In this document: piece by piece, positions 51,824 to 60,329 of the stretch
Layout of the letters: every line of letters begins with the position of its first letter
Position numbering within the stretch: position 1 is the stretch's first letter
Assembly (NCBI GenBank): GCA_020161845.1
Contig: JAIUNK010000013.1
Span: 47,424 to 111,423 of the forward strand
Reading direction: 5' to 3'
Source of the DNA: Actinomycetota bacterium
Lineage (GTDB): Bacteria; Actinomycetota; Actinomycetes; Actinomycetales; Dermatophilaceae
Length of the DNA stretch: 64,000 nt
Position numbers and translations under genes: made by a program
The notes under the pieces: model-generated
Databases searched by the model: none
What the model was told of the DNA's origin: nothing
Seen by the model: only the letters and a program-made list of their open reading frames with translations

Positions 51824-52450
51824 TTATGCCTGGCGGCTGGCCGCCTCGTAGTAGTTGCTGGATTCCTTCTGCCACAGGAAGAAGATCGCGCCGGCGCCGA
51901 CGGCCAGGCTCACGACGCTCAGGATCATGCCCAGGGCGCCGGACCCGTCGCCGCCACGCACCAGCCCCGGCAGGGTCAGCACCAGGGAGAGCAGGAAGAA
52001 GACGGTGCTCAGGATCCGGGCCCAGCTCCTTCCCTGGCCGTTCATCACGGCCATCCACCACCACAGTCCCGCACCGATCAGACCGATCACGAGAGCGGTG
52101 ACCATGCCGACGTTCATCGCCATGTTGACGTTGTCGGCGGTTACGGGCTGGTTGCTGTCCCGCAGCCCCTGCTCGACGGCGGTGCGCATCTGGTCCCGCA
52201 TGAACAGCAGCGGCAGCAGCCCGAGCAGCGACAGCCCGGCGCCGATCTTCATCAGCAGGACCGCCTTGTCGATGGCGGCCGGCCGGGTGACCGGCGCGGG
52301 GGCGTAGTAGCCGGGTGGCTGCTGCTGGTCGCTGGCGTACTGCGGCTGGCCGTACTGGGGCTGCCCGTACTGGGGCTGGCCGTACTGGGGCTGGCCGTCT
52401 TGGCCGTCCTGCGGCTGGTTGCCGGGCGGCGGATAGGTCGGCTGGCTCAT
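51824..52450 (-). CDS. Membrane protein with QYGQP repeats, unknown
   Basis: 208 residues from ATG 52450 (GGAGGA upstream). An N-terminal disordered segment contains four PQYGQ repeats (about 20-40), then a hydrophobic domain with about four TMs (about 63-80, 108-130, 140-162, 172-190) and a charged loop with MRDQMRTAVEQGLRDSN. The proline/glutamine/tyrosine-rich head plus compact TM domain is common in actinobacterial DUF-type membrane proteins, but no exact family was recognised. Ends at a strong terminator hairpin. Confidence 0.7.
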   Translation of the reverse strand: MSQPTYPPPGNQPQDGQDGQPQYGQPQYGQPQYGQPQYASDQQQPPGYYAPAPVTRPAAIDKAVLLMKIGAGLSLLGLLPLLFMRDQMRTAVEQGLRDSNQPVTADNVNMAMNVGMVTALVIGLIGAGLWWWMAVMNGQGRSWARILSTVFFLLSLVLTLPGLVRGGDGSGALGMILSVVSLAVGAGAIFFLWQKESSNYYEAASRQA

Positions 52451-52678
52451 CTGCGGGTGTCCTCCGGTCTTGTGGGGCCGCCCCGAACGCCGGCCCCGCT
52501 GCCTCCACCCTCGCATCGGACCCCATGACGGCGCCATCCGCCACGCGGGGGGTTCCATGCCTCCCCCTCGCGGCGGAGCTGTCTACGAAAAACGCTGTTC
52601 CACAGGGCGATTCGGCGGTTCGACAGTCACGCGCCCGAGTGCTGTCTCGGCGTCGAGGCGGCCACCAACGCTCAAGTC
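52451..52678. other. Intergenic region between membrane protein and methyltransferase genes
   Basis: 228 bp between two genes on the same strand; it should carry the promoter of the membrane-protein gene at its left end. Nothing further was recognised. Confidence 0.3.
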
Positions 52679-54067
52679 TCAGGGGCGCCGCGCTACGGCG
52701 TACAGGGTCTTGGCCACCACGAACTCCGGATCGGTGCGGACCCGCAGCGCGACCTCGGCGACGTACGACGCGCGCAACCGCCCCACGTCCTCCTCGGGGA
52801 GGGTGGCCAGCTCGGCCCTGGCCATCCGGGCCTGGATGTCCCAGGCGCGATCGAGGTCGGCCTCGGTGAAATGCACCCGGCCGGGGGTGACCTGGGCGGC
52901 CTCGAAACCGGCCTCCTCCAGCGCCGCCTGGCACCGCTGCGGGGTGCCCAGCGGGTCGGACCGGTCGGTCAGCGTCAACCCGTAGGCGCGGGCGTGCAGC
53001 CGGAACAGCCGCCCCGCGGGGGGTTCGTCGGCCTGCATGCCGGAGAAGGCGACGAACCCGCCGGGCCGCAGCACCCGATGCCATTCGCGCAGCGCCTCGG
53101 CCGGGCGCATGTAGAGCAGCCCCGCGCCGCACAGCACGGCGTCGAAGGAGTGATCCGGGAACTGCAGGTGCATCGCGTCCATGAGGACCGGATGGATCGG
53201 TGCGCAGCCGGCCGCGGTCGGGCAGTCCCGGCTCAGCGCCGCGAGCATGCCCTCGGAGATGTCGACCGCCGTCACCGAGCCTTCGGCACCGATCCGGGCG
53301 GCCGCCGCGCGGGAGACGAAGCCCGTGCCGGCGGCGACGTCGAGCACCCGACTGCCCGGCTGCAGCGGGCTGGCGGCGACGAGTTGTGCGGCGTACGACC
53401 TGTGCCAGTCGCTGCGCGCATATTCGCTGGCCCGCTCGTCGAAGGCGTCCCGCAGCGCGCTGCGCGCGGGCAGCGCGATCACCCCGATCCAGTCATCGAA
53501 CCGGCCGGCCCGAATGCGGGCCTCCTCGACCACCCAGCCGGCCTCGCCGAGGGTCCGCGTGAAGTCCTCGGGTTGCCAGTAGGTGTACCACCGGCCGGCG
53601 CCCAGTTTCTCCGTGCTCCAACCCGCGCCGTCGCCGAGCTTCACGCTGGCGACCAGCACCGTCTCGTCGCCGAGTTCGTCGTGCAACCGTTGCAGGACCG
53701 GGACGGTTTCGTCGCGGCGCAGGTGCGGCAGGACCGCGTTGGCGAACACGATGTCGACGTCGCGGGCGGGCGGGGGGTCGCGGCGTACGTCGTAGCGCTG
53801 CGCGTCCGGGAACCCGTGCTCGCGCAGGTAGTCCACGAAACCCGCGGCCGCATCGGTGGCGATCACCTCGAATCCGGCCGCTCGCAGGTGCCCCGCGTCG
53901 GTGCCCCCGGCCGCGCCCACCTCCAGGACCCGTGCGCCCGGGGCGAAGATGTCCCCGGCCAGGGCGCCCAGCCAGCGGGCCAGGGCGCTCGGGGCGGACG
54001 GGGTATGGGCGAGGTAGGCGGCGATGCCCGTTTCGTACGCGGCAACGGTCGCCTCGTTCTCGTCCAC
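52679..54067 (-). CDS. Double SAM-dependent methyltransferase
   Basis: 462 residues from GTG 54067 (GAGGAGG 8 bp upstream). Two class I methyltransferase domains in one chain. Domain 1 (about 1-195): RVLEVGAAGGTDAGHL (motif I), VIATDAAAGF, DIVFANAVLPHL. Domain 2 (about 205-462): RVLDVAAGTGFVSRAA (motif I), VTAVDISEGML, FDAVLCGAGLLYM and LREWHRVLRPGGFVAFSG. Both keep motif I, so both could bind SAM. The linker DERASEYARSDWHRSYAAQL resembles the start of UbiE-like proteins. Substrate unknown. Confidence 0.85.
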   Translation of the reverse strand: MDENEATVAAYETGIAAYLAHTPSAPSALARWLGALAGDIFAPGARVLEVGAAGGTDAGHLRAAGFEVIATDAAAGFVDYLREHGFPDAQRYDVRRDPPPARDVDIVFANAVLPHLRRDETVPVLQRLHDELGDETVLVASVKLGDGAGWSTEKLGAGRWYTYWQPEDFTRTLGEAGWVVEEARIRAGRFDDWIGVIALPARSALRDAFDERASEYARSDWHRSYAAQLVAASPLQPGSRVLDVAAGTGFVSRAAAARIGAEGSVTAVDISEGMLAALSRDCPTAAGCAPIHPVLMDAMHLQFPDHSFDAVLCGAGLLYMRPAEALREWHRVLRPGGFVAFSGMQADEPPAGRLFRLHARAYGLTLTDRSDPLGTPQRCQAALEEAGFEAAQVTPGRVHFTEADLDRAWDIQARMARAELATLPEEDVGRLRASYVAEVALRVRTDPEFVVAKTLYAVARRP

Positions 54068-54231
54068 TCCATCGCCTCCTCGCGCTGTCGGGTGAACTGC
54101 GCCATGGTTGCCTGAATTCGGCCGTAACGCCAGCGCGCATCCTGACAACGTGTCCGAGCGGGCGTTCGTTCGCGCAGGTGACGCAGGGGCGATGTCCGTT
54201 CGGCGCTTGACTCCTGTGCCCGGCCGAGCCG
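54068..54231. other. Intergenic region between methyltransferase and ECH genes
   Basis: 164 bp, both neighbours on the minus strand. It should hold the methyltransferase promoter; no element was recognised. Confidence 0.3.
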
Positions 54232-55026
54232 CTAGCCCTGCGGGGTGCTGCCGAACTGCGGCCGCCGCTTGGCCAGGAACGCGCCGATCCCCTCTTGGGC
54301 GTCTGGGGTGAGCGCGGCGGCGGCCATGATCTCGACGGCAAGGTCGTACGCCGCGCGCTGGTCGAGGCCGATCTGGGCATAGAAGGCGCGTTTGCCGAGG
54401 CTGCGGCTGTAGGCGCTGCCGCGGGTCACCCGGGCCACCAGTTCGGCGACGGCGTCGTCGAGCTGGTCGTCGGGCACGACGTGGTTGATCAACCCCCAGC
54501 GCTCCGCGGTGGCCGCGTCGATGACGTCGCCGGACAGTGCGAACTCCAGGGCCCGTTTGCGGCCGACGTTGCGGGCCACCGCGACCAGCGGGGTGTGGCA
54601 GAACAGGCCGCCCTTCCCTCCGGGGATCGCGAAACCCGCGGACTCGGCGGCGACGGCGAGGTCGCAGCTGGCCACGAGCTGGCAGCCGGCGGCGGTGGCG
54701 AGGGCATGCACCCGGGCGATGACGGGCTGCGGGATCGTCTGGAGGGTCTCCATCATGTCGGTGCAGAGCCGGAACACCGCCCGCGTGGTCGCCAGGTCGG
54801 CGTCCTTCATGTCGGCGAAGTTGTGCCCCGCCGAGAACACCGGGCCCTGCGCGGCGAGTACCACCGCGAGCGCGTCCGAGCCGCCGACCTCCTTCAGCGC
54901 GGCGGTCAACTCGCCCATCGTCGCCACGGATAGCGCGTTGCGCTTGTCCGGGCGGCTCAGCGTGATGGTCGCGGTCGATCCGGTGTGCTCGACGGTGAGG
55001 TTTTCGTAGGTCGTCATGCCCGCCAT
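54232..55026 (-). CDS. Enoyl-CoA hydratase/isomerase-family protein, ECHDC3-like
   Basis: 264 residues from ATG 55026 (ATG 55017 possible). Crotonase fold: FSAGHNFADM is the first oxyanion-hole element, and AAGCQLVASCDLAVAAESAGFAIPG the second, followed by GGLFCHTP. In true enoyl-CoA hydratases the segment after the second element carries two catalytic Glu; here the equivalent positions are occupied by other residues, as in ECHDC3-type proteins. Thus a hydratase activity is doubtful and acyl-CoA binding more likely. Divergent from a MaoC-like gene across about 120 bp. Confidence 0.85.
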   Translation of the reverse strand: MAGMTTYENLTVEHTGSTATITLSRPDKRNALSVATMGELTAALKEVGGSDALAVVLAAQGPVFSAGHNFADMKDADLATTRAVFRLCTDMMETLQTIPQPVIARVHALATAAGCQLVASCDLAVAAESAGFAIPGGKGGLFCHTPLVAVARNVGRKRALEFALSGDVIDAATAERWGLINHVVPDDQLDDAVAELVARVTRGSAYSRSLGKRAFYAQIGLDQRAAYDLAVEIMAAAALTPDAQEGIGAFLAKRRPQFGSTPQG

Positions 55027-55148
55027 CCCAGCGGCTCGGACCGGCGGCCGCAATGCCGGCAGGCGCAGGCTGTCGCGAATTCGCGGAAGAGGGTAACTTA
55101 CTCGCCAGTCTGGTCGCTCCGGGAGCGGGGCAGGTGGAGGAGGTCGAG

Positions 55149-55646
55149 ATGACGCGGCTGCTGACCCAGGCCGAGTTCGACGCGACGATCGCGGATCGGC
55201 GCTACGAGGACTACGTGCCCGGCGGGGTGTACGAATACGGCGAGATCACCCTCGACGAGGCCGACATCATCGACTTCGCTCGGCGCTGGGACCCGCAGTC
55301 CTTCCACATCGATCCCGAGGCCGCCAAGACCGGTCCGTTCCAGGGGCTCATCGCCAGCGGCTGGCAGACCTGCGCCGCGATGATGCGGCTGTTCGCCGAG
55401 CACTACCTGTCCCACACCGCCAGCCTGGGCGCCCCCGGCGTCGACGAACTGCGCTGGCTGCGGCCGGTGCGTCCGGGTGACCGCCTGCGGTTGCGGGTCA
55501 CCGTGCTGGACGCGCGCAGCAGCCGGACCCAGGACGACCGCGGCCTGGTGCGCACCCTCGCCGAACTGCGCGACCCGGACGACGAGCCGGTGTTCCGGTG
55601 CGTCGTGATGAATCTCATCGGACGTCGTACCCCGATCTCCGACTGA
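55149..55646 (+). CDS. MaoC-like hot-dog dehydratase
   Basis: 165 residues from ATG 55149 with GGAGGAGG upstream. Single hot-dog domain with the R-hydratase-type pattern DIIDFARRWDPQSFHIDPEAA followed by FQGLIASGWQTCAAMMRL, i.e. the catalytic Asp/His pair region and the acyl-binding helix (split over about residues 35-80), then LRWLRPVRPGDRLRLRV. It hydrates or dehydrates acyl-CoA thioesters. Divergent from the ECHDC3-like gene, which suggests related acyl-CoA chemistry, though no thiolase or ligase is adjacent. Confidence 0.85.
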   Translation: MTRLLTQAEFDATIADRRYEDYVPGGVYEYGEITLDEADIIDFARRWDPQSFHIDPEAAKTGPFQGLIASGWQTCAAMMRLFAEHYLSHTASLGAPGVDELRWLRPVRPGDRLRLRVTVLDARSSRTQDDRGLVRTLAELRDPDDEPVFRCVVMNLIGRRTPISD

Positions 55647-55672
55647 CCCTGAGACCGGCTCTTCCACGTCGA

Positions 55673-55734
55673 CGACCGTTCACGACCAGCCCTTTTAGCA
55701 CCATGGTGCTATTTGTGCAGGTGACGAACGGTCG
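55673..55734. repeat. 62-bp palindromic repeat, copy 1 (core TAGCACCATGGTGCTA)
   Basis: Outer arms CGACCGTTC (55673-55681) and GAACGGTCG (55726-55734), inner CCCTTT, and a perfect 16-bp palindrome TAGCACCATGGTGCTA (55696-55711). A second, even more symmetric copy is at 60330-60388. It lies between the convergent MaoC-like and aminotransferase genes. Confidence 0.9.
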
Positions 55735-55785
55735 TTGTTGCCGGCTGTTGTCGGGAGCCCGGCGATCAGGCGTGCGCGCCGGGGC

Positions 55786-56979
55786 TCAGACGTACGCCGC
55801 GAGCCGGGTCAGGGCCTCGTCCACCTCCGCCGTACCGCCGGCGAAGCTGAGCCGCACGAACTGCCGGCCGATCCGGGTGTCGAAGTCCACCCCTGGGGTC
55901 AGCGCCACCCCCGTGTCGGCGAGCACCCGGAAGCACCAGGCCATCGAGTCGCCGGTCAGGTGGCTGACGTCGGCGTACAAATAGAACGCCCCGTCCGGCG
56001 GCGCCATCGTCGTGACGCCGATCTCAGGGGCCCGGCCCAGGAGCAGGTCGCGGTTCACGGCGTACCGGCGCACGTGCCCCTCCAGCTCGACCCGCGCCTC
56101 GTCCGAGAGCGCGCCCAGCGCGGCGACCTGGCTGACCGCCGGCGCGCAGATGTTCAGGTTGCCGACCAGCAGCTCGATGGGCCGGACCAGCTCGGGCGGC
56201 ACGACCAGCCAGCCGACCCGCCAGCCGGTCATGGAGAAGTACTTGCTGAAGCTGCCCACCAGCACGGCGCTGCGCGAGGTCTCCCAGGCGCTCGCGGCCG
56301 GCATCCCGTAGGTCACCCCGTGGTAGATCTCGTCGCTGATCAGCAGCGTGCCGTGGGCCTCGCACCAGGTGGCGATCGCGGCCAGCTCGGCCGGCTCGAT
56401 GATCGTGCCGGTCGGGTTCGCCGGCGAGGCGATGATCAGGCCGGCGGGCGGGGTGCCGGCCGCCGCGACGTACTCCTCCAGCTGCGCCACCGTCGGCTGG
56501 TAGCGGGTGTCCTCCAGGCAGTCGATCTCCACGACGCGGCAGCCGAGGGCGTGCAGGGTGTTCCGGTACGCCGGGTAGCCCGGCCGCGCCATCAGCACCG
56601 TGTCGCCGGCCTCGAACGCGGCGAGGAAGACCGCGGTGAACCCGGCCGACGAGCCGGTGGTCACGATGACCTGGTCGGGGTCGACGGCGAGCCGGTAGCG
56701 CTGCCCGTAGTGCTCGGCGATCCCCTCGCGCAGCGCCCGGATGCCGGTGGCGTCGGTGTAGCCGAGCACGACACCGGAGGCGAGCGCCCGTTGCGCGGCG
56801 GCCAGCGCCGGCCTGGGGGCGGGCGTCGACGGCTGCCCGGCGCACAGGGTGATGACGTCGCCGTGGCTGGCCGCGCGTTGGTTCGCGGCCTTGAGGACCT
56901 CCATGACGTGGAAGGGTTCGACCTGCCCCCGCTGGGCGAGTCGGACGGTGCGGCGGGTCGCGTCGGTGCCGGGTGCCAT
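55786..56979 (-). CDS. Class I/II PLP aminotransferase
   Basis: 397 residues from ATG 56979 (the open frame extends further without support). Fold-type I: GYTDATGIRALREGIAEHYG, VTTGSSAGFTAVFLAAFEAGDTVLMARPGYPAY, ASPANPTGTIIEP, ISDEIYHGVTYG with the cofactor Asp-Tyr, and GSFSKYFSMTGWRVGW with the PLP lysine. Typical of the aspartate/alanine aminotransferase group; the exact amino-acid pair cannot be told. It is convergent with the MaoC-like gene and divergent from the secreted protein. Confidence 0.88.
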   Translation of the reverse strand: MAPGTDATRRTVRLAQRGQVEPFHVMEVLKAANQRAASHGDVITLCAGQPSTPAPRPALAAAQRALASGVVLGYTDATGIRALREGIAEHYGQRYRLAVDPDQVIVTTGSSAGFTAVFLAAFEAGDTVLMARPGYPAYRNTLHALGCRVVEIDCLEDTRYQPTVAQLEEYVAAAGTPPAGLIIASPANPTGTIIEPAELAAIATWCEAHGTLLISDEIYHGVTYGMPAASAWETSRSAVLVGSFSKYFSMTGWRVGWLVVPPELVRPIELLVGNLNICAPAVSQVAALGALSDEARVELEGHVRRYAVNRDLLLGRAPEIGVTTMAPPDGAFYLYADVSHLTGDSMAWCFRVLADTGVALTPGVDFDTRIGRQFVRLSFAGGTAEVDEALTRLAAYV

Positions 56980-57227
56980 GGCCCCATCATCGTCGGATCG
57001 GGATCGATCGTCCGATCGGGGCGAACCGGCAGAGAACCGGCGACGAACGAGGCTGACATAATAACGACCGTCCGGAACCACCGTCCGAGATGGCTCAGCC
57101 GCGGACCCGCCCCGCCGAAAAGCAGGCAGGCCCGGCCGATGCACGCCGCGCCTCACGTGGCCACGCCACGCGACCCCGCGGAGACGAGCCGACGAGGGCC
57201 CGTCCGCCATCCTGGAGGGAAACCAGC
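56980..57227. promoter_or_regulatory. Divergent region with GATCG-rich inverted repeats
   Basis: About 250 bp between divergent genes. 56990-57020 contains overlapping ATCGTCCGATC and GGATCGATCG motifs that could be operator half-sites. CTGGAGGGAAACC at 57209-57221 is the Shine-Dalgarno region of the next gene. TAATAACG at 57060-57067 is the most A/T-rich patch. Confidence 0.4.
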
Positions 57228-57965
57228 ATGGGGCTTCGCCACATCTGTCGCGCCATCGGTACGACGGCCGCCGTCGGCACCATCGCCGTGGGCACGCTCG
57301 CGTTCGGCGCCGGGAGCGCCCAGGCCGACGACACCGGGAGCGCTCCGGCCGACGGCGCCAGCGCCCAGGCCGACGGGACGAGCGGGAGTGCTCGGACGTC
57401 CACACGCATCGTCATTCCGCTGCCGAAGTTCACCGTCAGTCGGGTGTGCGGGGCGCGGGACGATATCCTCACGCTCGACCCGGTATGGCAGGCGACGTGG
57501 GGCGACAAGGTGGAGATCTTCCCCAACAGCCTGACCTTCCAGGGCGGCAACGACGGCGACCTCGCCAAGCCGGCCGGGATGATCCGACCGGAGTTCCGCG
57601 CGGACTACCGGTGGGCGGGCTCGAAGGGCGCCGAGTGGGCCTCCTGGCTGCTCTACCCCGGCACGGTGAAGCCGGTGGTGGATCGCGATGTCCCCTGTCC
57701 CACGACCGTCGAGGCGCCCAGCCTGACCCGGACCGTGATCTGCGGGGCCCGCAACGACACCGCGGCCTTCGCCGACCAAACCTCCGCCGAGCACTGGCGC
57801 ATCACCGCGCGGACCTGGATCGCCGACACGCTGACGGTCAGCCTGCGCGTGCGGCGCGGGTACGTCGGGCCGGGCGGGGCGCGGGAGATCGAGATCGACT
57901 ACGTCGACACCGGGGCCTGCCCGGCGAGCTCCTCGGGAGCGGCGTCCGGGGCGGACGGCCGGTAA
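57228..57965 (+). CDS. Secreted protein with duplicated CGARxD motif, unknown
   Basis: 245 residues from ATG 57228 with GGAGGGA upstream. A signal peptide ends in GSAQADD (about residue 34), followed by a disordered Ala/Gly/Ser stretch to about 65. Two homologous halves follow: the first with VSRVCGARDDI, the second with RTVICGARNDTAA, each followed by a W-x-(I/V) and a T-W-x-D strand pattern. Cys residues at similar spacing could form disulfides. Probably a small extracellular beta-rich protein; no family recognised. Confidence 0.65.
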   Translation: MGLRHICRAIGTTAAVGTIAVGTLAFGAGSAQADDTGSAPADGASAQADGTSGSARTSTRIVIPLPKFTVSRVCGARDDILTLDPVWQATWGDKVEIFPNSLTFQGGNDGDLAKPAGMIRPEFRADYRWAGSKGAEWASWLLYPGTVKPVVDRDVPCPTTVEAPSLTRTVICGARNDTAAFADQTSAEHWRITARTWIADTLTVSLRVRRGYVGPGGAREIEIDYVDTGACPASSSGAASGADGR

Positions 57966-58021
57966 CCCTCGGAAACGCGCGACCCCTGGCGGACCCCGCA
58001 CGCCACTGCTTGGCTGGGGGC

Positions 58022-58909
58022 ATGGAGACCTTCTCCCATGACGGGCTGACCTTCGCCGTGCGCGACACCGCTGTCTGCGCGGACAGCCGGAGAGCATCGG
58101 GGTCGGCCGCCGACGGGGTGGGTGCGCCGGACGGCGAACCGGTGGTGCTGCTGCACGGCTTCCCGCAGACCTCGCTGGCCTGGTCGGCGGTGACGGAACG
58201 GTTGGTGCGCGCCGGCCGCCGCTGCCTCGCCCCCGACCTGCGGGGTTACTCCCCGGGCGCGAGGCCGAGCGGGCGCACGGCGTACCGCCTCGACGTCATG
58301 ACCGGTGACGTCCTGGCCCTGCTGGACGCGGCCGGCCTGGACCGCGCGCACGTGGTCGGGCACGACTGGGGCGGCGGGCTGGCCTGGGCGGTCGCGACGG
58401 CCCACCCCGAGCGGGTCGCGCGGCTGACCGTGCTGTCGACCCCGCATCCGGCGGCGATGGGGTGGGCGATGCGGCACGGCACGCAGCGGCTGAAGAGCTG
58501 GTACATGGCGGCCTTCCAGCTGCCGATGCTGCCCGAGGCGCTGCTCGGCCCGGCGTTGCGGCGGTTCGGGATGCGGGGGCTGGGGCTCGCCCCGGAGCAC
58601 GAGCGGGCCTATGTCGCGACGTTGACCGAGCCGGGGGCCCTGACGGGGGCGATCAACTGGTACCGCGCCCTGGCCACCTCGGCGCCCGACGGGGTGGAGC
58701 CGCTGCCGCGGCGGCGGATCAGCGTGCCCACGACGTACGTCTGGGGTCGCCGCGACGCCTACCTGGGGCGGGCGGCGGCGGAGAAGACCGAGGAGTTCAT
58801 CGACGCGGCGTACCGCTTCATCGAGCTCGACGCCGACCACTGGCTGCCGGAGAAGCACCCGGACGAGGTCGCCGACGCGATCCTGCAACCGCTCGGCGAC
58901 GCGTCATGA
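58022..58909 (+). CDS. Alpha/beta hydrolase with Asp nucleophile (epoxide hydrolase-like)
   Basis: 295 residues from ATG 58022. VVLLHGFPQTSLAW is the HGxP oxyanion motif, LRGYSPGARPSGRTAYRLDVMTGDV the conserved segment before the nucleophile, and VVGHDWGGGLAW carries the Asp nucleophile, as in epoxide hydrolases and haloalkane dehalogenases. TTYVWGRRDAYL gives the acid and ELDADHWLPEKHPDEV the His. It overlaps the LigD-polymerase gene by 4 bp. An extended loop (about 22-35) lies before the catalytic core. Confidence 0.85.
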   Translation: METFSHDGLTFAVRDTAVCADSRRASGSAADGVGAPDGEPVVLLHGFPQTSLAWSAVTERLVRAGRRCLAPDLRGYSPGARPSGRTAYRLDVMTGDVLALLDAAGLDRAHVVGHDWGGGLAWAVATAHPERVARLTVLSTPHPAAMGWAMRHGTQRLKSWYMAAFQLPMLPEALLGPALRRFGMRGLGLAPEHERAYVATLTEPGALTGAINWYRALATSAPDGVEPLPRRRISVPTTYVWGRRDAYLGRAAAEKTEEFIDAAYRFIELDADHWLPEKHPDEVADAILQPLGDAS

Positions 58910-59889
58910 GCGGCGCAGCGACCCCCGTGGTCGACCTCGAGGTCGGCGGGCGCACGGTGCGGCTGACCAACCCGGACCGGGTCTACTTCCCGGCGACCGG
59001 GGCGACGAAGCGGGATCTGGCGGACTACTACCTGGCCGTCGCCGACGGCATCGTGCGGGCGCTGCGCGATCGGCCGTGCATGATGCACCGCTTCCCGCAG
59101 GGCCTGGCCGGGGACAAGGTGCACCAGAAGCAGCTGCCCAAGGGCGCGCCGGACTGGATCGAGACCTGCCCGGTGTACTTCCCGCGGTTCAAGCGCACGG
59201 TCCGCGAGCTGTGCGTCACCGAGGCCGCGCACGTGCTGTGGGCGGTGCAGATGAGCACCGTGGAGTTCCACCCGTGGAACAGCCGCCGCGCCGACGTCGA
59301 GAAGCCCGACGAGTGGCGGATCGACCTGGACCCGATGCCGCAGGCGGGGTTCGCCAAGGTGCGGGCCGTGGCGGGCGTGGTGGCTGAGGTGCTGGACGAG
59401 CTGGGGATCGTGGGGTTCCCGAAGACGACGGGCGGTGGCGGGCTGCACGTGTACGTGCGGATCCGCCCGGAGCACGACCACGCCGCGGTACGCCGGGGCG
59501 CGCTGGCGTTCGCCCGGGAGGTGGAGCGTCGGGCGCCGTCGCTGGTCACGACCACGTGGTGGCGGCGCGACCGGGACCCGGCGGCGGTCTTCGTGGACTA
59601 CAACCAGAACGCGCGGGACCACACGATCGCCGCGGCCTATTCGGTGCGCGGCACCCCGACCGCGACCGTGTCGTGCCCCATCGAGTGGTCGGAGATCGAG
59701 TCGGTCGAGCCGGCCGAGCTGACGATCGCGACGGTGCCGGAGCGGTTTGCTCGGCTCGGTGACCTGCACGCCGCCATCGACGACGTGGCCTACGACCTGG
59801 CGCCACTGCTCGAGTGGGCCGACCGGGACGAGGCCGACGGCCTGGACACCGGCGCCGAACCCCCGCCGGACCCGGCGGGCCCGTCGTAG
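58906..59889 (+). CDS. LigD-type polymerase/primase (NHEJ polymerase domain)
   Basis: 327 residues from ATG 58906, overlapping the hydrolase stop by 4 bp. Archaeo-eukaryotic-primase fold polymerase of bacterial non-homologous end joining: HRFPQGLAGDKVHQKQLPKGAPDW, the catalytic DLDP (DPMPQAGF follows), TTGGGGLHVYVRI for nucleotide binding and WWRRDRDPAAVFVDYNQNARDHTIAAAYSVRG (split over about 235-270). It fills gaps and adds ribonucleotides at broken ends. It lacks ligase and phosphoesterase domains, so it must work with a separate ligase and Ku; neither gene is in the window. Confidence 0.92.
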   Translation: MSGAATPVVDLEVGGRTVRLTNPDRVYFPATGATKRDLADYYLAVADGIVRALRDRPCMMHRFPQGLAGDKVHQKQLPKGAPDWIETCPVYFPRFKRTVRELCVTEAAHVLWAVQMSTVEFHPWNSRRADVEKPDEWRIDLDPMPQAGFAKVRAVAGVVAEVLDELGIVGFPKTTGGGGLHVYVRIRPEHDHAAVRRGALAFAREVERRAPSLVTTTWWRRDRDPAAVFVDYNQNARDHTIAAAYSVRGTPTATVSCPIEWSEIESVEPAELTIATVPERFARLGDLHAAIDDVAYDLAPLLEWADRDEADGLDTGAEPPPDPAGPS

Positions 59890-60003
59890 CCGCTACCGCG
59901 TGGCGGCGCGGCACCCGGCCGGCCCGCCCCCGCGAGGCGCCTGCCCCGCCTGCTACCCCGCCAGCCGACCCGGCCAGCTACCCCACCAGCTACCCCGCTC
60001 ACC
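59890..60003. other. Intergenic stretch right of ligD polymerase
   Basis: 114 bp of Pro/Ala-coding-like GC-rich sequence (repeated CCAGC-TACCCC units) without a supported gene. Confidence 0.3.
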
Positions 60004-60039
60004 GCACCCCTCCCCATACCACGGTATGGAGTGGGGTGC
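60004..60039. repeat. Palindrome ATACC-AC-GGTAT, copy 2
   Basis: GCACCCC and GGGGTGC outer arms, CCATACC and GGTATGG inner arms, central AC: a 36-bp near-perfect palindrome. Copy 1 at 24530-24553 shares the core and the right flank GGGGTGCGC. Confidence 0.8.
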
Positions 60040-60180
60040 GCTGAACGGTCGCGGGTCACCTGCCGAGGCGATGACCAGGGCGACGACGTTCAACGGCCGG
60101 TCGGGTGGCGGTAAAGGGTTAGCGAAGCGCTGATTTTCGGCCGGTGAGGCGGAATCATCCGGGCCGAAACCGCTGCTGGC

Positions 60181-60218
60181 TGAGGCGAAACGCGGTGCCG
60201 GCACCCCCTTTCGCCTCA
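60181..60218. repeat. GGTGCCGGCACC palindrome, copy 1
   Basis: Perfect 10-bp arms TGAGGCGAAA (60181-60190) and TTTCGCCTCA (60209-60218) enclose the palindrome GGTGCCGGCACC (60194-60205). The same composite, with nearly the same order of blocks, occurs at 63386-63417. Confidence 0.85.
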
Positions 60219-60316
60219 ACATCTGGGCCTGAGCCACACCTCGGACCTTGACCGGTCGACGCTCGACCAGGCCCACGTGGAGTCCCCCCAGGCTTGTGAT
60301 CGTTCGTCACCCGCGG

Positions 60317-60325
60317 TTATCCACA
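60317..60325 (+). promoter_or_regulatory. Single consensus DnaA box
   Basis: TTATCCACA matches the strict DnaA-box consensus, 5 bp left of the long palindrome at 60330. Only one box was found, so it is not an origin; titration or regulation by DnaA is possible, chance is too. Confidence 0.4.
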
Positions 60326-60329
60326 GGGT

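Noticed and set aside
60317-60325. Replication origin
   Set aside because: Only one DnaA box, no dnaA/dnaN or A/T-rich unwinding region.
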